This document shows, piece by piece, positions 1 to 10,039 of a stretch of 64,000 nt of DNA. The stretch is from Nageia nagi (taxonomy: Eukaryota; Pinophyta), in the NCBI GenBank assembly GCA_050084985.1, contig JBITNC010000001.1, positions 146,506,001 through 146,570,000 on the forward strand, in the 5' to 3' direction. Below the pieces are notes generated by a model, which ran no database searches, was not told the origin of the DNA, and was given only the letters and a program-made list of their open reading frames with translations. Numbering within the stretch: the first letter of the stretch is position 1; the number at the start of each line of letters is the position of its first letter. The translations under genes were made by a program, and so were the position numbers.

Positions 1-1124
1 TGTGTTCCCTAAATTTGTCATAATCAAGTGATATTAGATTTTAGTTTTTTGTTTAGTTCAACATATTGCTCATTTAATCCTTCAGCAGTTCAAACTCGAT
101 TTGAACATGTCCTGAATAGATTCCCGAGAAAAACTATAAAACCCTAAATAAAAAAAAAAATTATAAAATCCTAAAAATTTGAAAAATATAAAATACATAA
201 AAATTATAAAATTATAAAATCTACCTAGATGGAAACATCTAGAGGTTACTTGGCAATAGGGTGCCCTGCCCTTGTATGATGTGAGTATATGTTGTATGTC
301 ATTGTAAAAGTGGTTATCCCGTAAATGTGTAATGTGTGAAAAGGTCATTTTAGAATAATCTCCTTGTTATCACCACATTCCCTTTGTCTTTTCTTTCATA
401 AAGAGATGATATACCATAGATGATAGAAAAAACATAAAGTTTGTGTTTGAGGGAAAATCAATAAACTCCAAACACTTATAACATTAAAAAATTCAAAGAG
501 AATTTGAATGAAGTCATTATAAGAGACATTAAGAGTGAAAGTTATGTGTCTATCCTATTATTTGCTCCATCTCGGACCCAAGAATCATTTGATAGTAAAA
601 AAAAAAAAAAGAAGAAAGAGAAAAGAGATGACAAAAAAAAAAGAAGAAGAAAGAGAAAAGAGATGAAAAAAGAAAAAAAAAAGAGAAAAAATGCTACAAA
701 GATTCTTGGGTTATATTGAAATCGAGGGGTTAATCCTCATCGAGGCTATGGACACCTATCTGGCAATGGGGTATACCTTACGAGTGGCGATATGTCCATT
801 TTGGTTAGCGACCTTCTTTCCTATGGACCTCTATACGTTTCATATGGATAGACTAGCTTATTGATGTCTCTAGGATATTTCATCTCAAATGATCTAAGAA
901 GGGAAATGAACCTCATTGCACACACTGGATTTTTTTAGATTCTCTTATTAACACATAACAATATTGTTTGATATCATCTTGGGTTATTAGATCTAGAAAT
1001 AAAGAAAGATAAGGTAGATGTTGTAATAACTTGGTCGTTAAGCTAAAATCACCTAATCTGTTGTCATAAGTTGTATATTGTTTGTGTCTGAAACCACTTG
1101 TGTTGTTTTGTTAAATCATTCAAG
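1..1124. other. AT-rich spacer, no gene recognised
   Basis: No coding similarity, RNA gene or element end is recognised on either strand. The only structure is a low-complexity A/G-only tract at about 597-690 (runs of A broken by GAAG and GAGA). It gives a lysine/arginine-rich open frame that is a composition artefact. Confidence 0.6.
597..690 (+). repeat. Purine-only low-complexity tract
   Basis: Almost exclusively A and G on the plus strand, made of poly-A runs with GAAGAAAGAGAAAAGAGATG-like units that recur imperfectly. Long homopurine tracts can form triplex structures, but here nothing beyond composition supports a role. Confidence 0.8.
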
Positions 1125-1520
1125 ATCATCCATTAGCTTTGAACATTATTAAAATTGCTTTTCTTTGGAAAGGATAAGAATGATTATTTATCATTCCCCT
1201 GACCAAGATAAAGTTAATGTTCATATGCATCCATTAGGTCACTAGTGTGTCATGTTAATTCATTTCACTATCATCCATCACCTTTGAACATTATTAAAAT
1301 TGCTTTTCTTTGGGAAGGATAAGAATGATTATTTATCGTTCCCCATTAGGTCACTAGTGTGTCATGTCAATTCATTTTACCATCATCCATTACCTTTGAA
1401 CATTATTAAAATTGCTTTTCTTTGGAAAGGATAAGAATGATTACTTATTTTTCCCCTGACCAAGATAAAGTTAATGTTCATATGTACCCATAAGTCATTA
1501 GTTTGTCATGTCATTATGTC
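1125..1520. repeat. Minisatellite, about 145-bp unit, three copies
   Basis: Three direct copies begin at 1,125, 1,270 and 1,382 with ATCATCCAT followed by a CCTTTGAACATTATT-like core (AGCTTTGAAC in the first copy). The first unit is 145 bp. The second is 112 bp because it lacks about 34 bp containing the 'gaccaagataaagttaatg' stretch. The third is again full and then fades. The copies are very alike, so the array is younger than the decayed elements next to it. Confidence 0.9.
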
Positions 1521-3986
1521 TATTGTAAAATTGCCAAGTGTAGAAAATGATGCATCTGATTCCGTGAAAATATAATAAAATTATGTCCTTAAATAACTTA
1601 TCTTAGATTCATTTGTTCACTCATACCTATTATTAAACTAATTTTGAGGATCAATAACATCATCAAATTAATTTGTTGATATATATTTTATCATCATAAA
1701 TTATAAAAAGATATCCTCAAAACCATACATCATACATTTCGAGATTACATCTATCATTAACATCCATTCATCATCAAGTAATTAAAAGATGATTACGAGC
1801 TACCTAACATCACATTATACCTATCCACATATAAAATGAAAATCATCATAACATCATACAATAAATATAAAAGGTCCATCCATACAACATAACAATCTAA
1901 CAAATGGTCATCCTAACATCATCATCAAATAAAAACTACATGGGTACAATAAACATATAGAAAGATAACATCACAAGAATATCCTCATGGACTACCCCAA
2001 CCATTGCCTAGTTTGCTAGGACTGCTAGGTCATCTCTACCATCTATCAGTATCTCTGATGCTCTGACCTGAAGGAGTAGTGCCTACAGACCCTGTAGGAC
2101 TACCCGGACACTGAGCCTCTCGTAACTTGACTAAACCAACAGCCCCTAAGGGAGATGCCCAAGGTGTACCACTCCTGCTAGAAAGACCTTGAGACCTCTG
2201 GGTCTTGCTAGGTGATCCAACTGTACCTCATACACTACTACCTTCCTGATAAGCTAAGATGTCTATAGGTATATAACTATCTAGAGGTATAGGATACTGA
2301 GCCCCCAGAGTAAAAGTTGGAACACCTGTCAGCCATGATTGTACTATACTACTGTAAAAATCTTGCTACTGATAAATACCATGACGAACAACTGAAGGCT
2401 CACCCCTAGAAGTTGATGCTGCATCAAATTGATGAGCCTAAACCCCCTGTAGAGAAGAACATGCCTCATCTCTCTCATGTCTATATCTATCCCACTTAGC
2501 TTTGTATCTGTACATGCATGAGTGTGCCTATGCTAACTGGTGTCTCAGCTCATAAATGTCTCCTAGCAAAGTATCAATGCTAGGTACCTGAGTAGTAGGA
2601 ACCTCCTCGACTCCGTGCGTACCCTCTGGGGTAGCTCTCTCCTCACCAACACCTATAGCCTCCTCCTCAAGAGCTAATTCCTTAGGAGCATCCACCATGA
2701 CCTCCTCTCCTGTAATCTCAGCTCCCATAGTCATCGCTCCTATAGGCTCCTCGCCTATCTCTCCCTCCGTTGCTACTGCACCCGGCTCATCGGCAACATC
2801 GATGCATCGATATACGCATTGACTCCCTATACCATCATCTCCCTCCTCCCACTAGGCTCTGAAAGCCTTAGACACTCCCACATCATCCTCTCCAATGTCT
2901 TCTTCTAATGGTCTCTCCTCCTAAGTAGGATCAGGCTCTGCATAAACTAGTGGCTGTACACCCTTGACTGGAATAGTACCCTCCCTCTGGTATGGCACTA
3001 CTAGGGCAGGCACATCCTGAATCAAACCAAACTGATGGTGCACCTGCTCAAAATGAAAGTACTCTAGAAAATCTACCCTACGACCACTCAGAACATGTGA
3101 TTGTCGGATGCCAGTAAGCTTAGCTGTGAGCTCTCTCCATACAGGATATGAGCGGTAAGGTCTAAATCTCACTTGATTAGGAATCAAGTGACTAAGCATG
3201 TGACGGTAATAGTCCACATCTCGATGGACTCCATCTGATGGGTGAATATAATAGTCCTCATGCCATCTGACTATACCATCCACATAATCCAAGCAGCTAT
3301 CAAATCTAGGCATCGGTAATCCTAAAGGATGAGCCACAGTAATATGCTCGTAGGCCCACACTTGTAATGTAACAGTGACTGATAATGAGGCCCTGTGTCC
3401 CTGTGAATAGAAAAACAACTCCCTGTAAATTTGAGCCAATAATGTAGGTGCCCAAGCATACACTATGCTATGTCATATCATATCTGCAATGATAGTCAAC
3501 AATGACCATGGAAACCTCCCACTGCTAGTATCAGGGAGAGCATAGCACTGAACTAATCCCATCAAATATGAAAATCAGATCATCCTCTACTGATCCCCTA
3601 GCCAATACTGATAATATCTGATGCCCCCTGAAATAATCTTAGAAATAATAGTGTCAACTCGATCAGCTCCATACAAATAAGAAATGGTAGGTAGAGCTCT
3701 TGCTCTATCAACTACAGGTAAAATCCTCTATCCATGAATATAGTCTATGTATATCCTCTACCGTAATAGTCATCTCCCCTATCAGAAGATGAAAAGTGCA
3801 TGTAACTGCATCCCATCTATCTAATAATGTAGCTAACAGAGGATAGTCCCAATGAATGCGACCCATGTATGGGCCCACTCCAAAACTAATGGACCTGAAA
3901 AAGGCATGATCGGTAGGATCCAGAAAATCTCGGCCCTCCTGTAAAATTGAGGGATATCTACCTCGACGGTCAAAAACATCTCGAAC

Positions 3987-4321
3987 CTATATGATGTCAA
4001 AAGTTAGTCAGTTAAAAAAAAAGGAAAAAATGACGTTTCATAACGAAATGCCGATGTTTGTAATCCTCTACACTCGGTCATCGGCATTCGACCTCCAAAC
4101 ATCGGTGTTTCTGTTAGCCGCTCGGCTCAGGTCAGTGACTGGGGCGAAAATAGGAAAAAATGCATAAAAAACACAAATAAAAGCCTAATTTATGAAATTT
4201 ATCCTATACAAATGATCAAAAAAGTTTTTTAATAACATTCATGGTTGTAATTTTTAAATTAAATAGGTAAATTCCAAACTATAAACAAAAAATAGAAAAG
4301 GAGGTTAGTACAAAACCCTAC
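3987..4321 (-). other. Intron 1 of PMD copy 1
   Basis: Bounded by GAG|GTAGGG (donor, 4,321) and TATAG|G (acceptor, 3,987), 335 nt. The reading phase is zero on both sides, because the 51-nt exon 1 joins an open frame in exon 2. The same arrangement recurs in copy 2, which makes the call much safer than either site alone. The intron also holds the first cluster of iterated CGATG/CGGTG motifs. Confidence 0.75.
4040..4135. repeat. Iterated short-motif cluster 1 (PMD unit 1, in intron)
   Basis: Several direct and inverted versions of a short GC-containing motif (CCGATGTTTG, CATCGGTGTTTC, TCATCGGCATTCG) lie within 100 bp. They stand out in otherwise AT-rich DNA. The matching intron of copy 2 carries a cluster of a different motif. 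Confidence 0.7.
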
Positions 4322-4499
4322 CTCTTCCCGGATAGGTCGAGAACGTCTAGCAGAATGCCTACGTGGAGGCATAGTGAGTGTGAGGGATATCAATGGATGG
4401 AAATCGATGAATCAATAATGGTAAATAGCCCTAGTAAATAATGAAAGGGACAACTAAGAAATATATGAGAAAAGGACAAAAACTTTTCCTTTTTCAAAG

Positions 4500-4595
4500 A
4501 CCGATGACTTGAATACGAACACCGATGACTGTTAATAAACGTCGGTGACTTAAAGATGAACACCGACGATTGAAAATAAATGTTGGTGACTGGAA
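4500..4595. repeat. Iterated short-motif cluster 2 (PMD unit 1, upstream of ATG)
   Basis: Five spaced copies read as ACCGATGACTTG, ACCGATGACTG, CGTCGGTGACTT, ACCGACGATTG and TGTTGGTGACTGG, alternating roughly every 18-22 bp. They lie 130-220 bp upstream of the PMD start on the minus strand, where regulatory or transposase-binding repeats would sit. Function is unknown. Confidence 0.75.
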
Positions 4596-4689
4596 GTAAA
4601 ATGCTGCATTTGGAAATAGCCCTAAAAACATTGAGTTTTTCTCAAAAATAGCCTTAAATGGGTCAAGAAAATCAAATAATGATAAAGTG

Positions 4690-5740
4690 TGATGCATCTT
4701 TGTTACATGAGATCATCTTGAGACCCTGTTGTCGGGACAAAAGACAACACCATCAAAATTCATATACTAAGGAAGGCTTACACGGTACATGTGTGCTTAG
4801 ACACATAAAATGACATAACAGAAATGTCATGTAGCTGTCACACAAGCTCAACACATTTTCATACCGGAAACAGTTACTTCTAAGGTATATGCAAACTTGT
4901 TTTCAAAATTACATCAAATGTAAAAAAGAAAACACATTTTATCATATTTTGATAAATCAAAAGTTTGATTCACCTAAGAAATTGAGTCAAAACTTACATT
5001 GTAAAAAGGTTGCAATAAACAGTTGAGCAACAAAGCTTCCCATTCCATATTTTTGAAATCATCAATCGCATTTTTCGGTTGATAATTTCAAAAAGGGGCA
5101 AAATTTAGACACTTAAAAATGTCCCTCGTTAACTAAGTAAACATTATAATAGTCATAACTCGGTGTAGTAACATAAAATAGGTTTAGAAACCCTATTATT
5201 GGATAGCTCTCATCGAGTGTATGCAAAATGAATAGTCATATGACCCCCTTTTGATGAAATTTGATGTTTAGGCAGTCATTTTAATATAGTCAACTAGTCG
5301 CCGGTGTTCCATATCGAACACCGACATTTCAAGTAAATCGCCGATGTTCGATATACAAACGTCGGTGACTCTGCAACAACTGAATAAAAATCAAAAAGGG
5401 AAGTTGAAGTGCTTCATCTTCCATGATGAGGTGGATAGAGTGGGTCAGTTATGACTTACGGTGACTCTTCGCTTCCCCTTTCCATCCTTGAAACATCTCA
5501 CCTGAAAATCTATAAATACAAGCTAATACTAAGCAATATTGATGATCCAAATTAACCCCAATTGAACCCAATTTTGAAGTAGGGTAATGCTGCCAAAATC
5601 TCATGAACTCATTTCTTTTATTGTTTTATGCTAGTTTCATTTTAATACAATGTTACACATAGATGCTTTGATGTTATTGTCTCTTGCATGTGTGTAGGAT
5701 TTACAGGTTGTCTACATCAAGAAGAGAAGCAAGCAACCCA
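4690..5740. repeat. Flank shared by both PMD units, copy 1
   Basis: This upstream (minus-strand sense) region aligns with about 8,486-9,600. Shared stretches include the 'gagatcatcttg' block, 'catatactaa' and the 'ttgataatt..aaaaagg' block, in the same order. It shows that the two PMD genes are parts of two copies of a larger unit, not merely neighbouring genes. No protein is recognised in it. A cluster of CCGGTGTTC / GAACACCGAC motifs lies at 5,295-5,375. Confidence 0.75.
5295..5375. repeat. Iterated short-motif cluster 3 (PMD unit 1)
   Basis: Contains CGCCGGTGTTCC, TCGAACACCGAC, CGCCGATGTTCG and CGTCGGTGACT within 80 bp. Some are inverted relative to others, so imperfect hairpins can form. 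The cluster sits where unit 2 has its own cluster at 9,145-9,205. Confidence 0.7.
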
Positions 5741-6906
5741 AAAAACAATGGAGATGTAATACCCTTATTTTGGCACATACATTTGTAAAAGTCCCTTCTA
5801 AGGGTGAATTGTAGCTTGAACTGAGATTGAATATCATTTTGCAATTACAACATGTTTATCTATGTTATATAATTTGAGGTTCAATGAAGATTGAAGAGTA
5901 ATTTTATTTTATATTATTCTACTTTCCAGCTCAATTTTCATTGCAACAATAATGAAAATACTCTATGATACCTACTTGAGGACCCTATAAAAATAACACC
6001 TATCTAGTCCCATATAAATGTAAAGTAGTCTTAATAAAATCAGCAATCTACAAACCAATCCTCCACCGAATCTGACTAGGAATCAAATTACTCAAGAGCT
6101 ACCTGTAAAAAGTGACATCTCTTTGAATGCCATCCCTGCATGGAATAACTAGTAAATGGCTCTAACATCGAATACCTGATGTATATCTACAAGTGGTATA
6201 TGTAGGATCAGGTAATCCTAAAGGTCGGTAAGGATAAATATGCTCATATTCCCAAGCCTATAAAATAAGTGTTGTAGCAACCATAGCTCTAGGAGTCCGT
6301 ACTAATAAATAAAGCTCCCTATAAATAAGGGCTAATAATGAAGGGGCTCAAGAAAAAGTGATCCTCAAAGTAATCATCTAATGGAGTACACCCATCAAAG
6401 CCCAGGGAAATCTCCCACCACCAGCATCTGGTGCACCATAACACATGATACATCCCATGAGATAAGTAACACGAAGATATGTAAGATGCTCCTCCTTTGA
6501 TAATCCTCACCAAAATTGGTAATACATTAGGCCTCCTACCTGAATCTGCACCATCAACTCCTCAACTACATCCTCCCCCAAAAAGCTCGCTCACCAATGG
6601 TCGAGCCTCCTCTCTCATCTGTAGAAGAACAATATCCATGCCTCAAATTGGAAGTCTCAAAATGCGATGAATGTCCTCCACTATAATAGTGATAGGACCA
6701 GTAGGGAGATGGAAAGCATTAATCGTCGGATCCCATCTCTCAAAAAGTGTAGCTAAAATTGTGAGGTCCTTTTGGATATGACCCATATATGGGGCTGCTC
6801 CAAAACCAACATCATGAAGAAAATCATGATCTGTGTCAGGTATTTGACCATTAAGGTCATAGAGAATCTGAGGGTAATGACCCCTAGAAGTAAAAACCTC
6901 TGAAAC

Positions 6907-7349
6907 CTAAAAGATAGACATAAAAATTTAGTATATAATATTTTTAAAACATGACATACCAAAATAATGATATTTAAGTTGATTAATTATTCTAAGCATA
7001 CATTAAAAAAAAATATATTTGTTTTGTGATCACCATCGATCGTGTTAGGTGATTGACGATGACTTCTAAGAGATCATTGCTAATCGTTAAATCAGTGATG
7101 ATTCTGAAGAGATCATTAGTGATCATTAAAATCACTAATGACTCTATAAAAACCAAAGTCGAGGTGCAAACTCTTAGCTAGGGTTTTAAAAATACACATA
7201 CAAATGAATATAAAAACCAAAAAAACCCTATGCTAATACAACCTACATCATGTTAAAACATAGATAAACATTTTTAACTATTAATATTAACCTAGTTCCT
7301 AAAAAAAAAAACCCATAAAATAAAACAAAGAAATAGATGGGTAAAATAC
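6907..7349 (-). other. Intron 1 of PMD copy 2
   Basis: 443 nt between donor GAG|GTATTT and acceptor TTTTAG|G, in the same phase and at the same codon (after residue 17) as in copy 1. It contains the motif cluster at 7,030-7,150. Confidence 0.7.
7030..7150. repeat. Iterated short-motif cluster 1 (PMD unit 2, in intron)
   Basis: Repeats of GATC-centred motifs (CATCGATCGTG, GATTGACGATGACTT, AGATCATTAGTGATCATT, CAGTGATGATTC). The position matches the intron cluster of unit 1, but the motif differs: GATCATYRRTGATC rather than CCGATGTTCG. Confidence 0.7.
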
Positions 7350-7519
7350 CTCTTTAGAGATTGATTTGCCTTTCTTCGAAATCCTCTTGCATGGTGCCAT
7401 CTAATCTGCTAAAAATTTGGTAAAGAAACAAAAATGACAAGTAAGAAAAGATAAAGGTGGTAAAGCAAATGAAAAGTAAAAAGTCAAAAGTAAAACTATT
7501 TTCTTTTAAAACCCTCATG

Positions 7520-7615
7520 TCAAGGATCATCGATGATCGTTACATTGATCGTCAATGAATTCTCACTGATCGTCAACGATTTCACATTGATCATCAATGA
7601 TTTCACACTCATCTG
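7520..7615. repeat. Iterated short-motif cluster 2 (PMD unit 2, upstream of ATG)
   Basis: Five head-to-tail copies of TGATCGTCAATGAT-like units (GATCATCGATGATCG, TTGATCGTCAATGA, CTGATCGTCAACGATT, TTGATCATCAATGATT) spaced about 20-24 bp. They lie 120-215 bp upstream of the PMD start, the same offset as cluster 2 of unit 1. Confidence 0.78.
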
Positions 7616-7919
7616 AAAATGTATAATATGAAGTATATTTTCTTTAAATATTTTAAAATTTATTTGTGTATAGATAAAATTAAAAGCTTCATTCACTACG
7701 ATGAAAGTGAACAAATTATAAATTACATTATTTTTTGCCTAGAAGAATGCTCCAATGTCACATGATTGCCAAACACATCAGCACATGAAGGACTAGTATT
7801 GAGTAAACTTACTAGGGTAAAATAATTAAAATTGCCATCAAAACAAGTCTAAACACAAGAAACTAAGATATTTTTAGCAAAATATACTATTATAAATATA
7901 GTATTTTTACTATACAAAT

Positions 7920-7985
7920 CGATGACAATCACTTTATGATTGTCAACGATCCTAGGAAGATCATCAATGATCCTTGACTAAGTCA
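7920..7985. repeat. Extra short-motif cluster (PMD unit 2)
   Basis: GATTGTCAACGATCC and GATCATCAATGATCC lie about 20 bp apart, plus a diverged AATCGATGACAATC. It sits inside the stretch of about 770 bp by which unit 2 is longer than unit 1. Confidence 0.6.
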
Positions 7986-8116
7986 AATATGAAAAGCAGA
8001 TCAGACTAAGTTTGAGCTCAGATGGCAAAACAAGTACAAGATGTAAAAGATCATCATGAAACCCATTCCACTAGGACAAAAGTAGAGAAAAGTGAAAGAT
8101 GACTTGTATATACAAA

Positions 8117-8405
8117 ATAAGCTTCCTATCACATACTCGCTTCAGCATGCATAAACAAACTAGAGTCTTGTCATGCAATTGCTATAAATAGCACATAGTA
8201 CATAGATAAAAACAAGTGAAGTTTTTGATATACAACATCACTATCTTAAAATTGCATACATCAAATAAGCTTAATATCACATACTTGCTTTGGTATGCAA
8301 AGATAAACTAGAGTCTTGTCATGCAATTACCATAAATAGCAATAGTATGGAGATTGACATAAGTGTAGTTTTGATGTATTACAATATCATTTTCAAAATG
8401 TATCA
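8117..8405. repeat. Tandem duplication, about 148-bp unit, two copies
   Basis: Copies begin at 8,117 and 8,265 with ATAAGCTT, and each contains TAGAGTCTTGTCATGCAATT followed by an ATAAATAGCA motif. The duplication lies in the extra segment of PMD unit 2. Confidence 0.85.
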
Positions 8406-8485
8406 ATTAAAAAAAAAAAAAGAGGATTCTGATGATATTTCTTAAAAATATCATTAATATTTACAAATATCAAAGGAGATAAAAT

Positions 8486-9600
8486 GTGATGTATCCTTGT
8501 TACAGGAGATCATCTTGAAACCCCATTGTCAAGACAAAGGACAACACCATTAAAATTCATATACTAAAGAAAACTTATATGGTATAGGTGCGCTTAGACA
8601 TACAAAATGACATAACAGAAATGTCATGCAACTATCACACAAGCTCAATACATCATCATACCGAAAATAGTCACTTCTGAAGTATATTCAAATTTGTTTT
8701 CAAAACTATATCAAATGTTAAAGGAAAACACATTTTATTATAATTTGATAAATTAAAATTTTGATTCATCTAAGAAATTGAGTCAAAAATTATATCATAG
8801 AAAAGTAGCAAAATATAATCAAACAACAACGCTTCTCATTATATATTTTTTGAAATTATCAACCTCATCTTCGGTTGATAATTCAAAAAGGGAAAAAATG
8901 TAGACACTCAAAATAAACCCTACATTTAGTTTAACAACATATAAATAAATAAAATAATTATCTTTCTAACATATATCACATTAAAATGATTATAACTCCT
9001 TATAGAAGCCTTAAACAAGCTTTAAAACTCTATTATTGGATAAATCTTTTCAAGTAGATGCAAAACAAGTGGTCATATGACCTCTTTTCATTAAAAAATG
9101 ACCATTGGGAAATCATTCTAATATTAGTATAAAATTTACTAAACAATCGTTGACACTCCATCATGATCGTTGATGATCCTCTAGGATCATTGACGATCCC
9201 TGAATAATTCAAAAATTGACAAATCTAAGCCTAGAATAGCCTAGTATGCACAATTTAGAATTATGGATGTGGATTTGAGATAATAACACCTCAAGATTTT
9301 GTACAAGATGTTACCTGGAATCTTGTGATGGCAAAACAAATGAATAACAAACTTTTGAGCTTATAAATACTAGCTCTGTATGTGAACAAGGGGACCTGAA
9401 TTTACTATAGTGAAGCTTTGTAGAAATTAAACTAGAATTTTGTTAGCAAAGATTGGAAGCTTGATCAATAACAAATCTACTATCAAGTATATTCTAATAT
9501 TATGTTATTTACTTCTGATTCATATGTATTAGCAGGTATGCTTTGATGTTTTGTTCATTTTCTATGTGTAGGGTCAATACAGGAAAAGAACGATAGAAGT
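8486..9600. repeat. Flank shared by both PMD units, copy 2
   Basis: Counterpart of 4,690-5,740, in the same order and orientation. After it both units share an 'ATGCTTTGATGTT' block (about 5,660 and 9,539) followed by a purine-rich stretch. That suggests a conserved element end or untranslated leader rather than chance. Confidence 0.72.
9145..9205. repeat. Iterated short-motif cluster 3 (PMD unit 2)
   Basis: AATCGTTGACACTCC, GATCGTTGATGATCC and GATCATTGACGATCC within 60 bp, at the position matching unit 1's 5,295-5,375 cluster. Confidence 0.7.
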
Positions 9601-9664
9601 AAGCGTGAAGGAGAACAACCAGGAAGAGATACAAACATTTCAAAATTTTGTGAAAAGTTCACTA

Positions 9665-9835
9665 TAGTGCTATAAATCATCAATGATTCAGAGATCGGTC
9701 GACAGTGATTTCTCAGATCGATGACAAAAGCTGAAAGTTTACAATAAGCACAATAATAGTGGGAGACCATTGATCGCTGCCGATCCATATGTAGATCGTT
9801 GCTGATCCATAACGATCATTGTCGATCAATAATCA
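9665..9835. repeat. Iterated short-motif cluster 4 (PMD unit 2 outer edge)
   Basis: About eight imperfect repeats, including ATCATCAATGATTC, GATCGGTCGACAGTG, GACCATTGATCGCTG, TAGATCGTTGCTGATCC and ACGATCATTGTCGATC. It is the densest of the clusters and would fit a subterminal repeat region of an element. No terminal inverted repeat could be assigned. Confidence 0.65.
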
Positions 9836-10039
9836 ATTGATACTGAATCATATAGATTGATAGCAATCTCTTATTATATTAAATTTCATCAAAATCTTTT
9901 TTGGAGATAATATCTACATTATTATTGATGTGTAATATTGAATGTATTCTAATTTATTATGTTGAATGATTTATCTGGCTAAATTGCATTTTAGGTGCAC
10001 AATTCAATATACACACATGGTCTCCAATAGATAGAATTA

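Larger units (their letters stand above)
2037..4372 (-). pseudogene. Plant mobile domain (PMD) gene, copy 1, decayed
   Basis: A decayed protein gene of the plant mobile domain family (also called aminotransferase-like/PMD). PMD proteins occur as host genes (MAIN/MAIL group, silencing and genome stability) and as cargo of plant transposons. Visible structure: ATG at 4,372; 17-codon exon 1 rich in Arg ending at 4,322 with donor GAG|GTAGGG; 335-nt intron; acceptor TATAG|G with exon 2 from 3,986. Exon 2 first reads a region containing GPYMGRIHWDYPLLATL and GEMTITVEDIHRL, the usual early PMD block. A frameshift near 3,730 and another near 3,590 follow. A 180-residue open stretch (3,463-2,921) then contains the WAPTLLAQIYREL and VWAYEHI blocks and a DVDYYRHML segment. 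A Glu-rich, then Ser/Gly-rich tail can be read to about 2,037 through TAG and TGA stops. The block is more GC-rich than its surroundings, as expected for former coding DNA. Family assignment is from remembered motif patterns, not a search. Confidence 0.8.
5985..7400 (-). pseudogene. Plant mobile domain (PMD) gene, copy 2, decayed
   Basis: Second PMD gene, same strand and same exon plan as copy 1. ATG at 7,400; exon 1 again exactly 17 codons (basic, Lys/Ser-rich) ending GAG|GTATTT at 7,350; intron 7,349-6,907; acceptor TTTTAG|G with exon 2 from 6,906. Exon 2 reads through a GAAPYMGHI block and a TIIVEDIHRILRLP block, then hits a stop. Shifted frames afterwards still show MGCIMCYGAPDAGGGRFPWA, LLALIYRELYLL and AWEYEHIYPYRPLGLP, and a DVTFYR segment matching copy 1's DVDYYR. 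Several frameshifts and stops make it non-functional. It is clearly more eroded than copy 1 and seems to lack copy 1's acidic tail, unless that tail is too far gone to see. Confidence 0.72.

Noticed and set aside
504-719. Lys/Arg-rich open frame on the plus strand
   Set aside because: It reads through a purine-only tract; the lysine and glutamate content is a direct result of AAA and GAA triplets.
6319-6513. 64-codon minus-strand open frame
   Set aside because: It is an out-of-frame reading of PMD copy 2; the PMD-like blocks of this region lie in the neighbouring frame.
4040-9835. Reading the short-motif clusters as a CRISPR array
   Set aside because: Repeats are only 10-15 bp, partly inverted and irregularly spaced, with no uniform spacers, and the window is eukaryotic.
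2037-9840. Assigning the PMD units to a CACTA or Mutator-type transposon
   Set aside because: Subterminal-like motif clusters are suggestive, but no CACTA ends, terminal inverted repeats, target duplication or transposase were found.
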